Positions 1 through 7,179 of a stretch of DNA of 64,000 nt are shown piece after piece. This DNA comes from DASRQK01 sp964436635. Its GTDB lineage: Bacteria > Bacteroidota > Bacteroidia > Sphingobacteriales > Sphingobacteriaceae. The DNA lies in assembly GCA_964436635.1 (NCBI GenBank), contig CAYTDM010000003.1:1-64000 (forward strand). Direction: 5' to 3'. The first letter of the stretch is position 1, and every line of letters begins with the position of its first letter. The position numbers and the translations under genes were made by a program. Under the pieces are notes generated by a model, which worked only from the letters and a program-made list of their open reading frames with translations, made no database searches and was not told the origin of the DNA.

Positions 1-154
1 TAGCTTTTTCATAAGGTTAATGCTGGCTCTTGTTTAACCTATACTATTGGATCAATCACATCTATTTATAGCTTATCCTGTTTGGAAACTGTTATTGTTT
101 ATGTATTCTGTTGTGTACGATATTAATTAATAGCTTGGATGCCTTATTTAAAAT

Positions 155-184
155 ATACAATATTAAATAGTTTAAATATTGTAT
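155..184. repeat. Perfect 10-bp inverted repeat, AT-rich
   Basis: The arms atacaatatt (155-164) and aatattgtat (175-184) are exact reverse complements around a 10-base loop. The surrounding 1-276 interval has frequent stops in all frames and holds no gene I can support. The repeat could be a weak terminator of a gene to the left or an operator. There is no GC core and no clear T-run, so its role is unknown. Confidence 0.4.
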
Positions 185-212
185 GGATAAACTATCTATA
201 TGTTATATATGA

Positions 213-249
213 AAAAGCCCCTGGCAGGTATGACTGCGCAGGGGCTTTT
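213..249 (-). terminator. Intrinsic terminator after yebC
   Basis: An 11-bp perfect stem (213-223 with 239-249) carries a CCCCTG/CAGGGG core and is flanked by A-run and T-run on its two sides. It lies about 27 bases beyond the yebC stop codon on the minus strand. The symmetric A/T flanks would let it work in both directions. Confidence 0.85.
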
Positions 250-276
250 ATTATTGTATGAATTTTATAGGGCTAA

Positions 277-1002
277 TTATGCCATGTTGTGATACACGGC
301 TTGTACGTCATCGTCTTCTTCTAAACGGTCAATTAGCTTTAATACGTCTGCTGCATCCGTTTCGTTAATATCGGTTGTAGATAGTGCAATGCGTTCTAAT
401 TTTGCAGAACTCACTTGTATACCTTTTTCTTCTAATTGTTTCTGCATATTGCCAAAATCTTCAAATGAAGTTTGTACTACGACTATATCGTTTCCTTCTT
501 CATCGGATTCTATATATAATTCCTCTAGTCCAGCATCAATTAGTTCTAATTCTAATTCATCAGAGTCTAAATCTTCAGTTGCTGGGAATCTAAATATTGA
601 CTTACGTTGGAATATGAAATCTAAAGAACCAGTTTTTCCTAATGTTCCTCCTGATTTTGTGAAGTAGCTTCTAATATTTGCTACAGTTCTATTTGTATTA
701 TCTGTGGCCGTTTCTATAAGGACTGGTACACCATGTGGACCGTAACCTTCGTATACATGTTCTTCATACCCTTTGGAATCTTTATCTGATGCTCTTTTTA
801 TAGCGGCTTCGACTCGATCTTTTGGCATGTTTACAGCTTTCGCATTCTGGATAGCTGTGCGCAAACGGGAATTGGTTTCAGGGGTTGGTCCTCCTTCTTT
901 TACAGCCATTGCAATTTCTTTCCCTAATCGGGTAAATTGCACAGCCATTTTGGCCCACCTTTTAAATTTTCTTTCTTTTCTGAATTCAAATGCTCTTCCC
1001 AT
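277..1002 (-). CDS. yebC: YebC/PmpR-family (DUF28) regulatory protein
   Basis: This is a full-length member (241 aa) of the YebC/TACO1 family, cytosolic proteins long called transcriptional regulators and more recently linked to translation of difficult sequences such as proline-rich stretches. The N-terminus has the typical basic start (MGRAFEFRKERK) and the FTRLGKEIAMAVKEGG region. It is followed by the conserved NMPKDRVEAAIKRA segment, the YEGYGPHGVPVLIE core and the acidic C-terminal domain. The gene follows the threonine dehydrogenase gene by a dozen bases, so the two are probably cotranscribed, and a strong terminator follows. It is not next to ruvC, its common partner in proteobacteria. 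Family assignment is secure; the molecular role here is known only by homology. Confidence 0.95.
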   Translation of the reverse strand: MGRAFEFRKERKFKRWAKMAVQFTRLGKEIAMAVKEGGPTPETNSRLRTAIQNAKAVNMPKDRVEAAIKRASDKDSKGYEEHVYEGYGPHGVPVLIETATDNTNRTVANIRSYFTKSGGTLGKTGSLDFIFQRKSIFRFPATEDLDSDELELELIDAGLEELYIESDEEGNDIVVVQTSFEDFGNMQKQLEEKGIQVSSAKLERIALSTTDINETDAADVLKLIDRLEEDDDVQAVYHNMA

Positions 1003-1014
1003 ATATTTTTGAAT

Positions 1015-1962
1015 TTAAATGCTGTTTTTTAAGTTGTCAATCATTTCTTTTACCATTTCATCCATGCCATATTTTGGCTTCCAACCCCAATCTTCTCTCG
1101 CTGCTGTATCATCAATGCTTGAGGGCCAACTATCAGCGATGGCTTGTCTTGGGTCTCCTTCTTCATAGCTGATTGTAAAGCCTGGAAAATGATTTTTAAT
1201 AGAATCTGCTAATTCTTTTGGTGTGAAACTTAATCCACTCAAATTATAACTTGAACGGTTTTTAATTTTTTCTGCTGGTGCATCCATTAACTGTATGGTT
1301 CCTTGAATGGCATCTTCCATGTAAAGCATAGGTAATGCTGTGTTCTCTGATAAGAAGCAATGGTAACTATTTGTTTTAATGGCTTCATGGAAAATGTGAA
1401 TCGCATAATCGGTGGTCCCGCCTCCTGGCGCAGCTTTCCAGCTGATTAATCCTGGATATCGGATGCTTCTTACATCTAATCCATATCGTTGGTGATAATA
1501 CTCACAATATCTTTCTCCTGCCTGTTTACTTATCCCGTAAATTGTGTTCGGATCCATAACGGTGTATTGAGGGGTGTTTTCTTTAGGAGAATTTGGTCCA
1601 AATACCGCTATTGAACTTGGCCAAAACATTTTCTTAACCCCAAATTCTACGCATAAATCCAACACATTTAAGAGACCATTCATGTTTAGCTCCCAAGCTT
1701 TTCTTGGATACTTTTCTCCTGTTGCAGAAAGCATGGCTGCTAATAGGTAAATCTGAGTAGGTTTGTATTTTACAAATAATGCTCTTAATGCAGGTTCTTC
1801 TAATACATCAATTTGCTCAAATATTTCATCCTCATTTTTTATCAAAGGACGGTTGATGTCGGCCGTGATAATTGATTCTTTTCCGTGAATTGTTCTAAGG
1901 GCAGCTGCTAATTCAGTGCCAATTTGACCATTAGAACCAATGATAATAATCGCTTCTTCCAT
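1015..1962 (-). CDS. NAD-dependent epimerase/dehydratase, probable SDR-type L-threonine 3-dehydrogenase
   Basis: This extended short-chain dehydrogenase (315 aa) has an N-terminal Rossmann motif (GSNGQIGTEL, about residues 9-18). The catalytic Ser is in the WPSSIAVFG segment and the Tyr-Lys pair is in YGISK (about residues 142-146). These features, with the LNMNGLLNVLDL and RYPGLIS segments, match SDR-type threonine 3-dehydrogenases, which oxidise threonine to 2-amino-3-ketobutyrate with NAD+. The ATG at 1962 is preferred over an in-frame GTG two codons upstream. The gene sits between a lamin-tail protein gene and yebC on the same strand with short gaps. A UDP-sugar epimerase is the main alternative, but the sequence resembles the threonine branch more. 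Confidence 0.82.
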   Translation of the reverse strand: MEEAIIIIGSNGQIGTELAAALRTIHGKESIITADINRPLIKNEDEIFEQIDVLEEPALRALFVKYKPTQIYLLAAMLSATGEKYPRKAWELNMNGLLNVLDLCVEFGVKKMFWPSSIAVFGPNSPKENTPQYTVMDPNTIYGISKQAGERYCEYYHQRYGLDVRSIRYPGLISWKAAPGGGTTDYAIHIFHEAIKTNSYHCFLSENTALPMLYMEDAIQGTIQLMDAPAEKIKNRSSYNLSGLSFTPKELADSIKNHFPGFTISYEEGDPRQAIADSWPSSIDDTAAREDWGWKPKYGMDEMVKEMIDNLKNSI

Positions 1963-1999
1963 TCGCACAAACTTACTTATCTATGTTTGTAAATGCAAG

Positions 2000-2932
2000 T
2001 CATTTCCTCATCGTTAACACAAAAGTTTTTCTATAAATTTTAATTAAGCCATCTGCATTATAGATCTCAATAACAAGTGTGTACAAGTCTGGAACTGCTG
2101 TGGTTCCATTTCCGTATTTTCCATTCCAAGTCCATGTTCCTTTGGAGGCTATGCTTGTGTTTCTCACGATGGTATGGGTTAATTTCCCTTTTGAGTTAAA
2201 TATTTGCGCAGTAGCCATTAAATTAGACTCTTTAAAAATGTATTTAACCGTCATTTCATCAGCTATTCCATCTCCATCTGGGGATACTATTTTTGTGAGT
2301 AATTCTAAATTATCTAAATCGTTCAGCTGATTACTATTCCTGAATCCAGGAGTCGCTCCGCCGGCTCCCCAAGCCGCAGAAGTGAAATTTCCCGCGCTAT
2401 TGGTGGGTAAATAATTTGATTTTCGTTCTAAAGACACGCCTTTTAATTCCCTGAAAAACGGATCATGCATGTCTTCATGATAGTGTAAACTATCTAAAAG
2501 TACGTACCGAAAGCCATCTAAGTGTTGATGCCAATTTGCAAGGATAACGACGTGACCTTCTTTGTTCGGATAGGAAGGTAGTGGATTTAATTGGATAAAT
2601 TCGGCTCCTGCAGCGTGAGGGTAGTGTTGGATAATTTTCTGGACATCACTTGTGATTACAGCGAGTGAGTTTGGGTAGAACCAGCGTGAGCTTGTACTGA
2701 TTTTTCGGATGCTTCCTAATTCATTTTTATTATTTACATTGGCAATGAACACTTCACTTAAGTTTATTGTTCGATTTGTCGCATTGTAAATTTCTATAAA
2801 ATCTACGCCTCCAGCTGGAGGGTTAAAGAGCACCTCGTTTATAAGGATGTCGTGTTTTTGAAATTGTTGGGCAAGTAGGTTTATTGGTTGAAAAACTATC
2901 AATAAACTGCCTATTAATTGTAAGATTTTCAT
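2000..2932 (-). CDS. Secreted lamin-tail-domain protein with FlgD/CHU_C-like C-terminus
   Basis: A signal peptide (about residues 1-21, ending LLAQ) is followed by a lamin-tail (LTD) fold, recognisable from ILINEVLFNPPAGGVDFIEIYN (read in two parts: ILINEVLFNP and DFIEIYN). The C-terminal third begins with SPDGDGIADEM. It continues with a beta-rich segment containing WTWNGKYGNG and LYTLVIEIYNADG, which resembles FlgD-like Ig domains and the type-B T9SS sorting region. The product is probably exported and surface-exposed or periplasmic; its function is unknown. It is the first gene of a likely minus-strand operon with threonine dehydrogenase and yebC, although no functional link is obvious. 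The LTD call is firm; a T9SS sorting role is only an inference. Confidence 0.75.
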   Translation of the reverse strand: MKILQLIGSLLIVFQPINLLAQQFQKHDILINEVLFNPPAGGVDFIEIYNATNRTINLSEVFIANVNNKNELGSIRKISTSSRWFYPNSLAVITSDVQKIIQHYPHAAGAEFIQLNPLPSYPNKEGHVVILANWHQHLDGFRYVLLDSLHYHEDMHDPFFRELKGVSLERKSNYLPTNSAGNFTSAAWGAGGATPGFRNSNQLNDLDNLELLTKIVSPDGDGIADEMTVKYIFKESNLMATAQIFNSKGKLTHTIVRNTSIASKGTWTWNGKYGNGTTAVPDLYTLVIEIYNADGLIKIYRKTFVLTMRK

Positions 2933-3101
2933 AAAATTTTTCCTAATAAATTTATTAAATGTAATTTTGTTTGTATGTTAATTATTTATTGATCAGTACG
3001 TGTTTTTTCTTGAAAAAATGCTTTAAACCTGTGTTAAATTAATTAAAACAAAAATACTTAATTAAAAGTAAAATAAAAAAGAATTCGTTTATTGTCTAAG
3101 C

Positions 3102-4091
3102 ATGAAAGTAGCAGTCGTTGGGGCAACAGGCCTCGTTGGATCGGAAATGTTAAAAGTCCTAAGTCAAAGAAATTTCCCAGTTTCAACTTTAATTCCAGTA
3201 GCATCTGAGAAGAGTAAGGGAAAGAAGATTTCTTTTAAGGATAAGGAGTACGAAGTCGTTACCCTTGATGAAGCCATTGCTTTGAATCCCGATGTAGCCT
3301 TATTTTCTGCTGGTGGCAATACTTCTTTGGCTTATAGCCCAAAATTTGCGCAAGCGGGAATTACTGTGATCGATAACTCCTCTGCATGGAGAATGGATGC
3401 AAGTAAAAAACTGGTTGTTCCGGAAATTAATGGGGACTTATTAACCGAAGACGATAAAATTATTGCTAATCCTAATTGTTCGACGATTCAAATGGTGGTC
3501 GTTTTGCAGCCCTTGCATTTGAAATATCGGATTAAAAGAGTGGTCGTTTCTACGTATCAATCTGTGACAGGCACGGGTGTGAAGGCGGTGAACCAATTAA
3601 TGGATGAGCGAGCTGGGGTAGAGGGAGAAAAAGCGTATGCACATAAGATTGATCTAAATGTGATTCCTCAAATTGACGTTTTTCAAGAAAATGGATATAC
3701 CAAGGAGGAAATGAAAATGATCTTGGAAACCAAAAAGATTATGGGGGATGAATCTATTCAAGTGACGGCAACGGCTGTGCGTATTCCTGTGATGGGAGGA
3801 CATTCAGAATCTGTAAATATTGAATTTGAAAATGAATTTGATTTGGATGAAGTTAGAAGTATTTTGAGTCAGCAAAAGGGGATAGTAGTCGTCGATGATC
3901 TGGATCAGCTTTTATATCCAATGCCTAAAGATGCTCACGGAAAAGATGAGGTGTTTGTCGGAAGGATTCGTCGGGACGAAAGTCAGCCTAAATCATTAAA
4001 TTTGTGGATCGTTGCAGATAATTTAAGGAAAGGTGCCGCCACGAATACGGTTCAAATTGCCGAAAAATTGATTGAAAAGGGACTTATATAA
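3102..4091 (+). CDS. asd: Aspartate-semialdehyde dehydrogenase
   Basis: The enzyme (329 aa, normal length) reduces beta-aspartyl phosphate to aspartate semialdehyde, the branch point to lysine/diaminopimelate, methionine and threonine. It opens with the NADP-binding motif GATGLVGSEML. It carries the catalytic Cys126 in NPNCSTIQ and the conserved GGHSESVN segment that holds the active-site His. The gene is divergent from the lamin-tail protein gene. It is followed after about 30 bases by a TetR-family gene that may be cotranscribed. There is nothing unusual in it. Confidence 0.96.
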   Translation: MKVAVVGATGLVGSEMLKVLSQRNFPVSTLIPVASEKSKGKKISFKDKEYEVVTLDEAIALNPDVALFSAGGNTSLAYSPKFAQAGITVIDNSSAWRMDASKKLVVPEINGDLLTEDDKIIANPNCSTIQMVVVLQPLHLKYRIKRVVVSTYQSVTGTGVKAVNQLMDERAGVEGEKAYAHKIDLNVIPQIDVFQENGYTKEEMKMILETKKIMGDESIQVTATAVRIPVMGGHSESVNIEFENEFDLDEVRSILSQQKGIVVVDDLDQLLYPMPKDAHGKDEVFVGRIRRDESQPKSLNLWIVADNLRKGAATNTVQIAEKLIEKGLI

Positions 4092-4126
4092 TTGTTCAAC
4101 ATAGTATTGGAGGTGTACGGTGCGTG

Positions 4127-4669
4127 ATGAATGAGAAAAAAATCAGTAGAAAAGAAAAGATCATCTTAGAGGCAAGAATCCTTTTTGCTGAAAAGGGGTA
4201 TATAGATACGTCTACAAAAGAGATTGCGATTAATGCTGGGGTTTCTGAAGCACTTATTTTTAAACATTTCTCCAATAAGGATGCGTTATTGTCTTATATT
4301 ATAAAGGCCGGATATCGACAGGTGTTAAATTCGCAAAAGGGAATGATGACTTATAAGGATGCCCGGTCTTTTCTGTTAAAAATGATTCAACTACCACATA
4401 AATTGGTTAGTGCGGATCCGGTTTTTTGGAAAATGCAGGAGCGCTTAACGCACCATCCTTTTTCAAAGCAACAACACGATTTGTTTATGAAACCCGTTCG
4501 ACATGTGTTGGAACGAGCATTCGAAGAATTGGGATATGATAATCCTCCGTTGGAAGCAGAGTTGCTGTTGCAAGTAATCGATACATTATGGAAAAAGGAA
4601 GCAAATGAAGAGTTGCCTCAAGCGGTAGAAATAGCGAATCTCCTCCATAATAAATACAAATTGATTTAA
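4127..4669 (+). CDS. TetR/AcrR-family transcriptional regulator
   Basis: The protein (180 aa) has an N-terminal TetR helix-turn-helix: ILEARILFAEKGYIDTST, then KEIAINAGVSEALIFKHF, then SNKDALLSYII. The C-terminal ligand-binding half is not recognisable to a specific subfamily. A GGAGG at 4109-4113 precedes the start, which is unusual because Shine-Dalgarno sites are rare in Bacteroidota. It would serve either the ATG at 4127 or a GTG one codon earlier. The gene follows asd closely and precedes a NagZ-like gene by about 130 bases. The target genes are unknown; autoregulation or control of a neighbour is possible but unproven. Confidence 0.88.
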   Translation: MNEKKISRKEKIILEARILFAEKGYIDTSTKEIAINAGVSEALIFKHFSNKDALLSYIIKAGYRQVLNSQKGMMTYKDARSFLLKMIQLPHKLVSADPVFWKMQERLTHHPFSKQQHDLFMKPVRHVLERAFEELGYDNPPLEAELLLQVIDTLWKKEANEELPQAVEIANLLHNKYKLI

Positions 4670-4799
4670 TTTGTCGTCCAAATATATTGGGCAGCATGCA
4701 AATGTGGCTTGTTGAATTGTGCCAACAATTCCTCTCATATTGCATAAAAACGCAAAAAAATCCTTATTATTACAAAGTAAATTCATAAGAATAAAAATA

Positions 4800-6512
4800 A
4801 TGAAGAAGATTTTTGGTTTAATTCTATGTTTAATTGCTGTGAATCAAACGTATGCACAGCAAAGGAACACATTTATTGATTTTATCAACTCAAATCATGC
4901 TTGGGTAGATTCTGTATTCCATTCATTAACTCCCGCTGAACGTGTGGCTCAACTATTTATGGTAAGGGCACATAGTAATTTGGGTGAAAAATATATTGAT
5001 TCGGTCGCGAATGTGATTGAAAAAGAGCAGTTAGGTGGATTGGTGCTATTTCAAGGTGGTCCAGTTGGACATGCTCAAGTCATTAATCGTTATCAAAAAG
5101 TGTCAAAAGTTCCATTGCTTGTTTCACTCGATGGTGAGTGGGGTTTAGGAATGCGTATGCCTGACTCAACTGTTTCTTATCCTTATCAAATGACATTAGG
5201 AGCCATTCAAAATGAGAATTTGATTTATCAAATGGGAAGAGAAGTAGCGAAGGATTTTAGGCGTCAAGGAATGCAATATAATTTGGCACCGACGATAGAT
5301 ATTAATAATAACCCGAATAATCCAGTGATTGGATTTCGTTCATTTGGCGAGGACAAATACAATGTTACTCGAAAAAGTTTGGCTTACATGCGCGGAATGA
5401 TGGACGGCGGAATATTAGTTTCCCTGAAACATTTTCCTGGGCATGGCGATACAGATGTAGATTCTCATTATGATTTACCTGTTTTGAATTTTTCAAGGGA
5501 GCGATTAGATTCTTTGGAAATGTATCCATTTAGAGAACTGATTAAAGCCGGTGCGTCAAGTATTATGGTGGCTCACATGCATATTCCAAGCTTAGATAAT
5601 ACCCCTAATTTACCTACTTCGATTTCACCTGTATTAGTGACTGATATTTTAAAAAAGGAATTAAGTTTTAAAGGGTTGACGATTACCGATGCGATGAATA
5701 TGCAAGGGGTTGTTAAATTTTTCAAGGATGGGGATGCTGACTTAAGAGCGATTCTTGCAGGAAATGATTTAGTTGAATTATCTGAAAACAGTGCGCGCGC
5801 CATCCAATTGGTCTTGGAAGCGATTCAATCGGGACAATTAGAGCAAGCGGACATTGATCAACGTGTTAAGAAGGTTTTAGCATCAAAATATTGGCTGGGA
5901 TTACAACACGAACAGAATCGAATGGTCAAGGTGGATAGAATTCATAAAGATTTGAACCGTTTGTCTTCTGCATTATTGAATCAAAAATTAGCGGATGCTT
6001 CAGTGACCTTGTTGAATAGCAAAGAAGGTATTCAACAGTTAGATTTTTCTAAGAAAACAGCCATCATTAGCATAGGTGAATCCACGCACATTACTGAATT
6101 CCAGCGAATCCTTGGTGGTAGTTTTGTGAATAGCTTAAATTATGTAGTGTCAAATAATGCTGACGCAAATGAAATCGATGCAGTAATTATGGAATTAGCA
6201 AATTTCGAACAAGTGATCGTTTCGATACACGATTCAAGAGCGCGTCCTCGGAACACCTTGAATTATAGTGCGGATGTCGTTCAGTTTATTGGCGATTTAG
6301 CAGCTAAAAGGGCGGCATTTTCAATTTTTGCAAATCCGTACGCAATGGCCGGTTTAACGGATATCGAAAAAGCGTCTTCGATCTTAGTGTGTTATCAAAA
6401 CGATGCCATTATGCAGCGCGCTGCAGCCAAGGTGTTTACAAAAAGGTTAACAGCTACTGGGAAACTTCCGGTGACGATCAACTCGACATTTAAAGGTGGC
6501 GATGGTTTATAA
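4800..6512 (+). CDS. Secreted glycoside hydrolase family 3, NagZ-like beta-N-acetylglucosaminidase
   Basis: This 570-aa protein starts with a clear signal peptide (MKKIFGLILCLIAVNQTYAQ), so the ATG at 4800 is chosen over an upstream in-frame ATG at 4719. The GH3 barrel holds the NagZ signature KHFPGHGDTDVDSH (about 210-223), with the Asp221-His223 general acid/base dyad. The nucleophile Asp297 lies in ITDAMNMQG. A second alpha/beta domain follows to the C-terminus. The predicted activity is release of N-acetylglucosamine from murein or other GlcNAc glycans in the periplasm. Unlike many Bacteroidota homologues there is no C-terminal beta-lactamase-like domain. A bidirectional terminator follows the gene. 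Confidence 0.88.
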   Translation: MKKIFGLILCLIAVNQTYAQQRNTFIDFINSNHAWVDSVFHSLTPAERVAQLFMVRAHSNLGEKYIDSVANVIEKEQLGGLVLFQGGPVGHAQVINRYQKVSKVPLLVSLDGEWGLGMRMPDSTVSYPYQMTLGAIQNENLIYQMGREVAKDFRRQGMQYNLAPTIDINNNPNNPVIGFRSFGEDKYNVTRKSLAYMRGMMDGGILVSLKHFPGHGDTDVDSHYDLPVLNFSRERLDSLEMYPFRELIKAGASSIMVAHMHIPSLDNTPNLPTSISPVLVTDILKKELSFKGLTITDAMNMQGVVKFFKDGDADLRAILAGNDLVELSENSARAIQLVLEAIQSGQLEQADIDQRVKKVLASKYWLGLQHEQNRMVKVDRIHKDLNRLSSALLNQKLADASVTLLNSKEGIQQLDFSKKTAIISIGESTHITEFQRILGGSFVNSLNYVVSNNADANEIDAVIMELANFEQVIVSIHDSRARPRNTLNYSADVVQFIGDLAAKRAAFSIFANPYAMAGLTDIEKASSILVCYQNDAIMQRAAAKVFTKRLTATGKLPVTINSTFKGGDGL

Positions 6513-6546
6513 TTAGGAAGAAGATTTGGCTTTTGCCCATCTACCA

Positions 6547-6596
6547 TAAAAAAGGACCATTCTTGGGGGCAGCCCACAAGGATGGTCCTTTTTATT
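6547..6596. terminator. Bidirectional intrinsic terminator
   Basis: A long stem pairs AAAAAGGACCAT (about 6549-6560) with ATGGTCCTTTTT (about 6582-6593). The inner CTTG/CAAG pairs extend it, and T-runs lie on both sides. It lies between the convergent glycosidase and fRMsr genes and can end transcripts from either. Confidence 0.85.
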
Positions 6597-6627
6597 TAAG
6601 TTCGTTAAAGTTTGGTGTTCTAAACCG

Positions 6628-6667
6628 ATCGTTTTAATAAGCCATCGTTTTAATAAGCCATCGTTTT
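6628..6667. repeat. 16-bp tandem repeat, about 2.5 copies
   Basis: The unit atcgttttaataagcc occurs at 6628-6643 and 6644-6659, and a partial third copy starts at 6660. The array lies in a convergent gap, and its last copy reaches into the stop codon of the fRMsr gene (6666-6668). It has no internal dyad that would make a terminator. Confidence 0.8.
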
Positions 6668-7154
6668 AAAAGGCGGAATATTGAATGAGTTTGCTTAATA
6701 TAATTTCTAAATATTTTGCGTCGATTTCGTCAAAGGTATTTAGTGCTTCACTATCTATATCCAATACACCAATCACTTGATCGCCTTTAAAAAGTGGTAA
6801 TACGATTTCGGATTTTGATAATGAGCTGCAAGCAATGTGTCCAGGAAATTGCTCAACATCAGGAACTAGTTGGATTTCTCCCGTGGCCCAAGCGGTGCCA
6901 CAGACACCTTTTCCTTTTTGGATTCTGGTACAAGCTAAAGGGCCTTGAAACGGGCCAAGCACTAATTGATCTTCTTTCACTAAATAGAATCCTGTCCAAA
7001 GATGGTTGAACTGAGTGGTTAAAACGGCGCATAAATTCGCCATATTCGCTATGGGATCCGTTTCGCCTTGAAATAAGGCCTCTATTTGAGGAATTAAAGA
7101 ACTGTATTGATCTTCTTTATTACCTTCTTTTAATATGATTAGTTCTTCTGCCAT
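6666..7154 (-). CDS. msrC: Free methionine-(R)-sulfoxide reductase (GAF domain)
   Basis: A single GAF domain (162 aa) has the fRMsr signatures WTGFYLV, LVLGPFQGPLAC, GVCGTAW, VPDV and FPGHIAC. The three cysteines of the E. coli enzyme (84, 94, 118) are all present as Cys75, Cys85 and Cys109 with identical spacing, so the reductase chemistry on free Met-(R)-sulfoxide with thioredoxin as donor is predicted to be intact. It follows the Xaa-Pro aminopeptidase gene by 25 bases on the same strand and is probably cotranscribed with it. Its 3' end runs into a short tandem repeat. Confidence 0.92.
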   Translation of the reverse strand: MAEELIILKEGNKEDQYSSLIPQIEALFQGETDPIANMANLCAVLTTQFNHLWTGFYLVKEDQLVLGPFQGPLACTRIQKGKGVCGTAWATGEIQLVPDVEQFPGHIACSSLSKSEIVLPLFKGDQVIGVLDIDSEALNTFDEIDAKYLEIILSKLIQYSAF

Positions 7155-7179
7155 GGGGAAATTAAATTTGCAAGTATAA

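Noticed and set aside
4719..4799. Upstream ATG extending the NagZ-like protein by 27 residues
   Set aside because: It would bury a clear signal peptide that starts at the ATG at 4800.
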